Source: Halobacillus fulvus | Lineage (GTDB): Bacteria; Bacillota; Bacilli; Bacillales; Halobacillaceae | Direction: 5' to 3' | DNA length: 64,000 nucleotides | Assembly (NCBI GenBank): GCA_004078665.1 | Contig: SCFO01000007.1 | Location: 1 to 64,000, forward strand | Part shown: positions 58,210-64,000 of the stretch, piece by piece | How positions within the stretch are numbered: position 1 is the first letter of the stretch | How the letters are laid out: each line of letters begins with the position of its first letter | Position numbers and translations under genes: made by a program | Notes under the pieces: model-generated | What the model was told of the DNA's origin: nothing | What the model saw: only the letters and a program-made list of their open reading frames with translations | Databases searched by the model: none

Positions 58210-59259
58210 ATGGCATCATTGAAGGATATTTTGAAAGAAATTAGAAATCTAAGTACAGCGGAACAAATCCGTCTCAAAGAGTACTTCACTAAGTATTTGA
58301 CGCCTTATGCTGATAGTGAGCCTGTATTTAAAGAGGTTTCAGAGCGCAAACATAAGGAAGGTTACACGTGTTCTTATTGCCATTCGAAAAGAGCAGTTCG
58401 CTTCGGTAAATACAACGTAAAAGCAGGGGCACAGACTGTCCAAAGACAGCGGTATCGTTGCAAAGATTGCAAGAAGACATTCACCGATGTAACCAATACT
58501 CCAATCCACCGCACTCGTTTACCTCATAAGTGGTTGGAATTTGTTCAATGTATGATTGAAGGATACTCCCTTCGCAAAGCATCTGAGTTGATAGATGTTC
58601 ACTACGTTACCTTGTTTTATTGGCGACACAAGCTTCTTTCCGCTCTCAATCAAATGGATGTCGAACAGTTCCAAGGCATCGTTGAGATGGACGAAACCTA
58701 CTTCCTTTACTCAGAAAAAGGTAAGAGAAAGTTATCCCGTAAACCGAGGAAACGTGGTGGCTCGTCCAAGAAGCGAGGTATCAGCAACGAGCAGGTTTGC
58801 GTGCTTGTAGCAAGGGACCGTCAAAAAATGACCTACTCTCGAATTGTAGGTAAGGGACGTATTGTGAAAACTAAATTGGATGAAGCGGTTGGTACCAAGC
58901 TATCATCGGGCAACGTATTGTGCACGGATGCTTGGCGAGCCTTTATGACTTATGCAAAGGATAAAGGCTTGGAACACTACCGATTCAAATCTGACGGTAA
59001 GGAACGTGTAAAAGGAGTTTATCACATTCAAAATGTGAACAATTACCACGGGAGATTAAAAAGATGGATAGAACGGTTTAATGGTGTGGCTACGAAGTAT
59101 CTTGACCATTATTTGAGTTGGTTTCAGTTCTTGGATTCCATCAAACACCGCAATGATGATACAACTGTGAGCCGAATGCTGGTTGAAAGCTGTTTGTTCC
59201 AAACTGAAAACACTTATGATAAACTGAGAAACATCAATATTTTCCAAATGAAATGTTAG
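58210..59259 (+). CDS. IS1595-family transposase
   Basis: 349 residues. N-terminal zinc ribbon (CSYCHSK, then CKDCKKTF), a helix-turn-helix (EGYSLRKASELIDVHYVTLF), then the DDE-type core: Asp of VEMDETYF, Asp of VLCTDAWRAF, and the NNYHGRLKRWIERFNGVATK block with His/Asn typical of IS1595. The frame is intact and within the inverted repeats, so the element may be active. Confidence 0.94.
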   Translation: MASLKDILKEIRNLSTAEQIRLKEYFTKYLTPYADSEPVFKEVSERKHKEGYTCSYCHSKRAVRFGKYNVKAGAQTVQRQRYRCKDCKKTFTDVTNTPIHRTRLPHKWLEFVQCMIEGYSLRKASELIDVHYVTLFYWRHKLLSALNQMDVEQFQGIVEMDETYFLYSEKGKRKLSRKPRKRGGSSKKRGISNEQVCVLVARDRQKMTYSRIVGKGRIVKTKLDEAVGTKLSSGNVLCTDAWRAFMTYAKDKGLEHYRFKSDGKERVKGVYHIQNVNNYHGRLKRWIERFNGVATKYLDHYLSWFQFLDSIKHRNDDTTVSRMLVESCLFQTENTYDKLRNINIFQMKC

Positions 59260-59298
59260 GAAAGCATCAAAAAATCCCACGATAAAGAGGTGAATGTT

Positions 59299-59484
59299 AT
59301 CGGACACGTTCTGCTCACTGGAATTCTAATTGTTATAGCTTGTTTATTAACAATCAAAGGGTTTAAACAACGTAGCACCTTGAAGAAATTTATTCACTTA
59401 GGTTTCTTGGTATTGGGTGTTTTCCTAATTGGGATGTCGGTCGTTGGCATCGTTTCATTAGGCGGAGAAATAAGTCAATATTAA
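59299..59484 (+). CDS. passenger gene of the IS: small membrane protein (about 61-64 residues)
   Basis: Two helices (VLLTGILIVIACLLTIKGF; HLGFLVLGVFLIGMSVVGIV) around a basic loop KQRSTLKKF. A GTG at 59290 is in frame but overlaps the AAAGAGGTGA ribosome site; an ATC at 59299, five bases after it, has better spacing. It follows the transposase by 30-40 bp and has its own terminator, so it is cargo of the element. No family recognised. Confidence 0.6.
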   Translation: MGHVLLTGILIVIACLLTIKGFKQRSTLKKFIHLGFLVLGVFLIGMSVVGIVSLGGEISQY

Positions 59485-59491
59485 GAGTATG

Positions 59492-59520
59492 ACCCCCGAG
59501 TAATCGGGGGTTAATTTTTT
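59492..59520 (+). terminator. terminator of the passenger gene
   Basis: ACCCCCGA and TCGGGGGT pair around GTAA, then TTAATTTTTT. Lies inside the IS. Confidence 0.85.
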
Positions 59521-59551
59521 ATGAAATATCAACATTAACATTTAACATAGC

Positions 59552-60205
59552 CTAAGATAAATTAGCAATCGCATCTTCAATCGCTTTCGAACCACCAACG
59601 ACCTGAAACTCTTTTCCAACGGTTGAATTATTCACAAGAGTAGCTAGAATTACGCCGGCCACATCTTCTCTGGCAATCTCGCCACGATCGACGGTTTCAG
59701 CCGCTTCTACCTGGCCTGTGCCTTCATCATTCGTGAGCATTCCAGGGTGGATGATCGTATAGTCGAGATCCGTTCTTCTCAACCAGTCATCCGCATAGTG
59801 CTTTGCGACCACATATGGTGAGAATGAGGACGGTGCCTCTTGGATCGCTTCGCGCGTTGTATCAAACGAACTGATCATAATATATCGTTTCACGCCGGAC
59901 TGTTTTGCCGCTTCAATCGTCTTGACGGCTCCGTCCAGATCGATGAGGACCGTCTTATCCGGGCCTGTGTTCGGACCAGATCCTGCAGTGAAGACGACTG
60001 CGTCCACGCCTTCATAGGCTTTTGCGATGGTTTCGGTATCGTCTTCGAGATCGACAATAGCGGTTTCCGCGCCTAAGTCATGAAAATAGGAAGCCTGCTC
60101 CTCTTTTCGGATCATGGCGACAGCTTCTAAATCATCTTGGTCTTGAATCATTTTCACTAAGTGTTTTCCTACTTGTCCGTTAGCTCCGACTACTAGTACT
60201 TTCAT
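59552..60205 (-). CDS. NAD(P)-binding SDR family protein (YhfK-like)
   Basis: 217 residues. Nucleotide motif KVLVVGANGQVGKHLVKMI, then VDAVVFTAGSGPNTGPDKT, YIMISSFDTTREAI, YVVAKHYADDWLRRTDLDY and a short C-terminus. Like B. subtilis YhfK, an atypical SDR without known substrate. The stop TAG is formed where the IS joins the target: the last C of the IS supplies the G, and before insertion the same codon read TAA, so the protein is unchanged. Confidence 0.9.
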   Translation of the reverse strand: MKVLVVGANGQVGKHLVKMIQDQDDLEAVAMIRKEEQASYFHDLGAETAIVDLEDDTETIAKAYEGVDAVVFTAGSGPNTGPDKTVLIDLDGAVKTIEAAKQSGVKRYIMISSFDTTREAIQEAPSSFSPYVVAKHYADDWLRRTDLDYTIIHPGMLTNDEGTGQVEAAETVDRGEIAREDVAGVILATLVNNSTVGKEFQVVGGSKAIEDAIANLS

Positions 60206-60355
60206 TCTATCTTCATCCTTTCTTGTTTCTTATGAAGTCATTTTGTTCATTGAAAAAAGGGCCTATCCTATATGTAACCGAAATGACGAAAAAGAAAACA
60301 CGCCAACTTTAGATGGGGGCAGTAGCGAACAGGAAATACTACAGGGTAGAGAAAA

Positions 60356-60397
60356 GAAAAAAAGACAGGAACAAACCCATCGGTCCATTCCTGTCTC
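60356..60397 (-). terminator. terminator of the NIF3-like gene
   Basis: AGACAGGAA and TTCCTGTCT pair around a 16-bp loop; T7 follows on the minus strand. 60206-60355 holds no other feature. Confidence 0.82.
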
Positions 60398-60403
60398 TCT
60401 TAT

Positions 60404-60748
60404 TTATTTCCTCGCTTCTCGTTCTTCAGACACTTGAACGACGGGCTCATCCCAGGGGTGATTCGGATAAATCCCTTCTTCAATAACTTTCGTCAGTAAG
60501 CTTTCGTCCCTTGGAATCGAGAACTCTAAACGAAGTGATGTAACTTTCGTCTTCTCTCCAGCGGCCCCTTCGGTCGGAACTGCTTCTTCAGAAGGAACGA
60601 ATTGCTCCACTCCGTCTTTCGATTGCCACATGACGTTTTTATAATTTCCTACCTTTAATTCATCAATTGCTAAAATGCCCTGCACGACCTGATCGACGTG
60701 TTCCGGCACAACAAATGTTTTCACACGGTAAATATCTACTAATTTCAA
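60404..60748 (-). CDS. YqfO/NIF3-type CutA-like domain protein (114 residues)
   Basis: MKLVDIYRVKTFVVPEHVDQ, VGNYKNVMWQSKDGVEQFVP, KVTSLRLEFSIPRDESLLTK and HPWDEPVVQV match the dimerisation domain found inserted in YqfO/NIF3 proteins, here as a stand-alone gene. The fold is PII/CutA-like and usually trimeric. Function unknown. Ribosome site AAGGAGG. Confidence 0.82.
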   Translation of the reverse strand: MKLVDIYRVKTFVVPEHVDQVVQGILAIDELKVGNYKNVMWQSKDGVEQFVPSEEAVPTEGAAGEKTKVTSLRLEFSIPRDESLLTKVIEEGIYPNHPWDEPVVQVSEEREARK

Positions 60749-60807
60749 AGCCAGTCCTCCTTCTACTAAAAAAGATACCTAACATACTGTAACGATAAAT
60801 AGAAAGG

Positions 60808-60901
60808 ACCGCAACTGGTCATGCTCCGAGGAAGCTCAGCGCCCGCCCATGGAAAGCGAACCATTTCCCGCCCCTCCTAGCTCTGGTATGAATAACGGAA
60901 A
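60808..60901 (-). repeat. half copy of the palindromic element (inverted)
   Basis: GAGGAAGCTCAGCGCCCGCC, CATGGAAAGCGAACCATTTC and GCCCCTCCTAGCTCTG, ending CGGAAA; the other half is missing. Confidence 0.75.
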
Positions 60902-60926
60902 TATCCACCTTCCATTTAGTTGAAAA

Positions 60927-61862
60927 TTACAAAGGAACAGTCGCTTCCTGATGAACGACACGAACAACTACATTGCCCCGCTTACGTCCGCTATCCACAT
61001 ACCTATGCGCTTCGACGATGTCTTCCATCGGATACACCTTGTCGATCACCGCTTTAAAATCACCCGATTCATATATCGAATTGAGCAGCACCAGATCCTG
61101 CTTCAGCTCCCTCGCCACTCCGTATCCCGCAACAGACGTATAACGTCCACCCTGATACAACAAAGCATCCGCCTCTTTTTTCTTCCATTTCCCGACGGCA
61201 TCGAATACGGCGTCATACATCTCACATTTTTGTACAAAATCAGGGTCTGTATAGTCGATCCAGTGATCAGCGCCGAGTTCTTTCACGAGATCCGCATTTT
61301 TGCTGCTGCAAATGGCGGTAACCTCCGCTCCGTAGTATCGGGCGATTTGGACGGCAGCGGTGCCGACAGCCCCTGATGCTCCGTAGATCAGAATAGAATT
61401 CGCCCGCTCGATGTTCACTTTTCTCAAAAAGTGAAGAGCGGTTGTAGCGCCAAACGGGAGGCTGGCTGCTTCCTCAAAGCTCGCCTTTTCAGGAATGAAA
61501 TGAACGCAGCCGTTCTCAGGAACGCAGGCATACTCCGCATAGCCTCCCATCCGCATTCCAGCCATCGCATAGACACGATCCCCGACCTTGAACTGCTTCA
61601 CATGACTTCCAATCTCGGCCACTTCCCCGGCAAAAGCTATTCCCAAAACAGGCTTCCGCGGCTTCTGGAAACCTAAGATCAGCTGCATTGGAAAGCGACC
61701 GAACGCTGGAACGTCCAGTGACCTCACCCTAAGGTCACCGGAATTGACGGCAGTCGCATAGACTTTGACAAGAATTTGATCAGCTTTTGGAACAGGCTTC
61801 GCAACTTCCTCAATCTGCAACACTTCGGGCGGACCGTAACGGGTACATACAACGGCTTTCAT
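60927..61862 (-). CDS. zinc-free quinone-oxidoreductase-like MDR enzyme
   Basis: 311 residues. MKAVVCTRYGPPEVLQIEEV, PVLGIAFAGEVAEIG, KVGDRVYAMAGMRMGGYAEY, nucleotide loop ILIYGASGAVGTAAVQIARY, and FDAVGKWKK. Catalytic and structural zinc cysteines of ADH are missing, as in NADPH:quinone oxidoreductases. Start after GAGGGGAAGC; 16 more codons are open upstream. Confidence 0.9.
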   Translation of the reverse strand: MKAVVCTRYGPPEVLQIEEVAKPVPKADQILVKVYATAVNSGDLRVRSLDVPAFGRFPMQLILGFQKPRKPVLGIAFAGEVAEIGSHVKQFKVGDRVYAMAGMRMGGYAEYACVPENGCVHFIPEKASFEEAASLPFGATTALHFLRKVNIERANSILIYGASGAVGTAAVQIARYYGAEVTAICSSKNADLVKELGADHWIDYTDPDFVQKCEMYDAVFDAVGKWKKKEADALLYQGGRYTSVAGYGVARELKQDLVLLNSIYESGDFKAVIDKVYPMEDIVEAHRYVDSGRKRGNVVVRVVHQEATVPL

Positions 61863-61967
61863 CAGCTTCCCCTCGTTTCGATGGTATAGGATAGAAGGAT
61901 TGTTTTTCATAGTTTATCATTACTTTTCTAAATACCCTTTTTTCTACATGATTCGTCAAACAAAAAT

Positions 61968-62516
61968 TCATGTTCCATAACGGTCAATAACTTCCCCATT
62001 TTCATTCAAAAGTTTTATTGGACCCCAGGCATTCAATTGATAGAAATAACGGTTTGCTCCGGTGTTTAGGATATCTAATTCTTTTTCCTCATCTTTAACT
62101 TCTGCAGTGACAGTCGCTATATTTTTATTATTTAATGCCCCGAATGCAACAGGTAGTTCCTTTATATTGCCCTTTTCCGTTTCATAGTGAAATACACGAT
62201 GCTGTATATTAAATGAATCATTTGTGATAGATGTCACATCAGAAAATGTGACTTCCCACCCTTCATCGCTTTGACCCGTCATTAAAGCAATACCTAAGTA
62301 TTCAAAGTTGTCATGATCCTCTACACTATCTCCCGTAAAAAGAGCCATTGTTCCATCCTTTGTTTTTTGTTTAGAAACGATATCCTTTACTCCGATTTCA
62401 CCTGACCATTCGTTGTTTATGGCCTCTTTGGGTGTTTCAGCGCTACATCCTGTACCTATAAAAACAAGGAGTAGTAATAGGAAACACATTAAAAGTGGCG
62501 TTGTTTTTCTTCTCAC
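61968..62516 (-). CDS. lipoprotein of unknown function
   Basis: 182 residues. Basic start MRRKTTP, hydrophobic LLMCFLLLLLVFIG, lipobox TGC at Cys24. The remainder (WEVTFSDVTSITNDSFNIQH; YFYQLNAWGPIKLLNENGEV) looks like one beta-rich domain. No family recognised. Anchored outside the membrane. 62520-62660 holds nothing visible. Confidence 0.75.
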   Translation of the reverse strand: MRRKTTPLLMCFLLLLLVFIGTGCSAETPKEAINNEWSGEIGVKDIVSKQKTKDGTMALFTGDSVEDHDNFEYLGIALMTGQSDEGWEVTFSDVTSITNDSFNIQHRVFHYETEKGNIKELPVAFGALNNKNIATVTAEVKDEEKELDILNTGANRYFYQLNAWGPIKLLNENGEVIDRYGT

Positions 62517-62663
62517 CGATGATCCTCCCCCATGATGAATGATTAAATTCTTTCACCAGAAATCGCCGAATAACGCCGGGACTCTAATAATAAATCATGA
62601 AGCATAAAGTGGAGTAGCCTTTGCGTTTTACGATATTCTTTGGTGTGAATGCTCATTCCGTAA

Positions 62664-63002
62664 TTAGCGAACCGCATTCTCTATCCGTTTTTTCGTGATT
62701 TTCCAATGGGAGGTATTCCATACAATTTGTTGTTGATCGATTAGGAGAATTTGAGGTGATTTGTGAGGGATGCTTGTATCGTTTGCTATCTCATTCGATA
62801 TATTTCTGTTTTCAATAACCTTCACCATATAACAATCAATCTCTTCTTTTCCTTCCTTTTGAAACGTCTTGAATTGCTTGAAGGCTCGAGCACTAATCAT
62901 ACAGGACGTACTATGTTTAAAAACGAGGACCGGTGAATGCATCGAGCGCTCCCACAACTCCCGCCAACCTTCAAGTGATGTCAGTTCATGTATATTTTGC
63001 AT
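62664..63002 (-). CDS. ytxJ: bacillithiol-system protein YtxJ
   Basis: 112 residues, thioredoxin-like monothiol fold. Active motif PVLVFKHSTSCMISARAFKQ with one Cys, then IPHKSPQILLIDQQQIVWNT with the cis-Pro equivalent. The family is linked to bacillithiol redox control; most members have TSCPIS, here Pro is Met. The start is the second of two ATGs after GGAGG by spacing. Confidence 0.9.
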   Translation of the reverse strand: MQNIHELTSLEGWRELWERSMHSPVLVFKHSTSCMISARAFKQFKTFQKEGKEEIDCYMVKVIENRNISNEIANDTSIPHKSPQILLIDQQQIVWNTSHWKITKKRIENAVR

Positions 63003-63040
63003 GATCATTCCTCCAGTACGTTTAATCATTCCAAAGCGCC

Positions 63041-63202
63041 CTACCGATTGCTTTTATTATCCAGCATTGAACCAAAGACCAAACCGAATATAATTCCAAG
63101 CGTGAGACTAATCGCTAGCTGATCAACCGCTATTCCAATGCTCGTACCAATCGCAACACCAAGAGCAATGCCCACTCCGCGGTATTTTGATTTTTTACTC
63201 AT
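63041..63202 (-). CDS. small Gly-rich membrane protein (53 residues)
   Basis: MSKKSKYRGVGIALGVAIGT then SIGIAVDQLAISLTLGIIFG. Regular Gly spacing as in glycine-zipper helices, with two membrane spans. The strong ribosome site GGGAGG stands six bases before the ATG. Follows the 47-residue gene and precedes ytxJ on the same strand. Confidence 0.78.
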   Translation of the reverse strand: MSKKSKYRGVGIALGVAIGTSIGIAVDQLAISLTLGIIFGLVFGSMLDNKSNR

Positions 63203-63332
63203 CGTAGACCTCCCATCGAAATCGATCTTACATTATGTACGATTTTATTATAGATACGTTTCAAAACTTCTTCCGAAAAAAATAAGCGACAGCCAATATG
63301 CAGCCACCGCTTCCCGCTCTTAAGACATTTGT

Positions 63333-63476
63333 TTACGATTTACCCTCTAAATCATTCACTCTTTTTTCAAGTTCTTTTACCTGATTATTACTAGTGAAAA
63401 CTGTTGTAAAAGCGATGATACCGAACGTGAAGCCCATTGTTCCAAAAATAAACCCCATGAGTCCGAAAACGTCCAC
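63333..63476 (-). CDS. small membrane/coiled-coil protein (47 residues)
   Basis: GTG start after GGGGGAATTCT. MDVFGLMGFIFGTMGFTFGI forms one helix; NNQVKELEKRVNDLEGK is a short coiled coil at the end. This layout occurs in several Bacillaceae small proteins without known role. Confidence 0.7.
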   Translation of the reverse strand: MDVFGLMGFIFGTMGFTFGIIAFTTVFTSNNQVKELEKRVNDLEGKS

Positions 63477-63574
63477 AGAATTCCCCCTATTTTTTAACTT
63501 TAAACCCATTATCTCTTAATCCAATTATTTCGCAACTAAAAAACTGCTCCGCCCGCACAAAATGAACTCCACAT

Positions 63575-64000
63575 TCAGATCTCCATGTTTTTTTGAAGTT
63601 TCTTTAGTAAATCGTGAAAGGTCACTTGCTCTTCGGGTTCTAAGCCCAAAAATTGAGAAGCTTGGAATTGTTCTTGTTGGGGGACCATTTCTTCAAATAA
63701 CTGCGCTCCTTGGTCTGTTAGCGAAATCGTTTTGGTTTTCCAATGCTGCTCACGCTTCACCAAGCCCATTTTTTCTATCTTATTAATCAGTTGAGTGATA
63801 TTTCCTTTGGTTACAAACAGCTTTTCACCTAACTCTTTCTGGGTGAGCTCTTCGTGGATACCGACTTGTATGAGGACATCAAATTGTGCGCTTGTCAGCC
63901 CCCACTGCTTCAAGAATTCATTATTTAATCGGATGCTTTGATTGTACACACGGGAAAGGCGAAACCAAATCATTAATCCAAGACGCTTTTCTTTTTGAGA
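63575..64000 (-). CDS. MarR family regulator (5' end beyond the window)
   Basis: At least 141 residues read: KRLGLMIWFRLSRVYNQSIR, winged helix LTQKELGEKLFVTKGNITQL then INKIEKMGLVKREQHWKT, and a helical C-terminus. The frame stays open through position 64000, and KRLGL before the internal Met is typical family sequence, so the real start lies outside. Represses efflux or stress genes in most relatives; target unknown here. Confidence 0.88.
   Translation of the reverse strand, partial: SQKEKRLGLMIWFRLSRVYNQSIRLNNEFLKQWGLTSAQFDVLIQVGIHEELTQKELGEKLFVTKGNITQLINKIEKMGLVKREQHWKTKTISLTDQGAQLFEEMVPQQEQFQASQFLGLEPEEQVTFHDLLKKLQKNMEI

Larger units (their letters stand above)
58122..59552 (+). mobile_element. 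complete IS1595-family insertion sequence with passenger gene
   Basis: 1431 bp. Ends are inverted repeats: GGCTATGTTAAATG and TGTTGATATTT on the left, the same blocks reversed on the right, with four differing bases between them. An 8-bp duplication TAAGATAA flanks it (58114-58121 and 59553-59560), as IS1595 elements make. Contains an intact transposase and a small membrane-protein gene. Confidence 0.95.

Overview
The window looks like chromosome of a moderately halophilic, endospore-forming member of the Bacillaceae, close to Halobacillus, Pontibacillus or Thalassobacillus. This is inferred from strong AGGAGG ribosome sites, acidic proteins, a bacillithiol-system YtxJ protein, YueI, a Spo0E-like phosphatase, TcyP, spore-surface-like paralogs, and a dispersed intergenic repeat of the kind common in this group. 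No rRNA, tRNA, CRISPR array or prophage was seen. Species cannot be fixed from the sequence alone.

Layout. 0-6 kb: ring-cleaving VOC dioxygenase, a secreted beta-helix protein, the cystine symporter TcyP, and a LysM-bearing polysaccharide deacetylase. 6-20.6 kb: a large minus-strand glycan-utilisation locus. It encodes a secreted GHL10-type glycosidase, an FAD oxidoreductase, a DUF4127 protein, a GH38 alpha-mannosidase, two sugar ABC permeases, a ROK kinase, an RpiR regulator, NanE, a solute-binding lipoprotein and an esterase. A shared operator-like motif sits before the operon and before the GHL10 gene. 21-34 kb: housekeeping and accessory genes, including a MurE paralog with an altered amino-acid loop, a divergent BCCT transporter paired with an amine oxidase-like enzyme, and a sodium:solute symporter under a SAM (S-box) riboswitch. 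34-38 kb: an ImmA/IrrE-like protein with a broken HExxH, and three tandem paralogs sharing a helical N-terminal module but differing in their C-terminal modules; these are probably spore-surface proteins. 38-48.7 kb: aldehyde dehydrogenase, TspO, DUF1349, a divergent PRPP synthetase paralog, a leader-peptide/terminator/MFS arrangement, and an MMPL exporter with its coiled-coil partner and a divergent TetR repressor.

From 48.7 to 58 kb the base composition turns visibly AT-rich, apart from one monooxygenase gene. Many short genes, most for membrane proteins, are separated by about ten copies of a two-stem repeat whose orientation follows the genes. This region ends at a complete IS1595-family element (58122-59552) with terminal inverted repeats, an 8-bp target duplication and a passenger gene for a small membrane protein. 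The element landed on the stop codon of an SDR gene. The last 4 kb carry ordinary small-enzyme, redox and lipoprotein genes and a MarR gene cut by the window edge.

Across the window a palindromic MITE-like element of about 168 bp occurs in three full copies and several remnants. An exactly 21-bp-period repeat lies downstream of the DUF1349 gene. Several genes shorter than 60 codons were found by eye: a Spo0E family member and five probable small proteins, plus one doubtful ORF.
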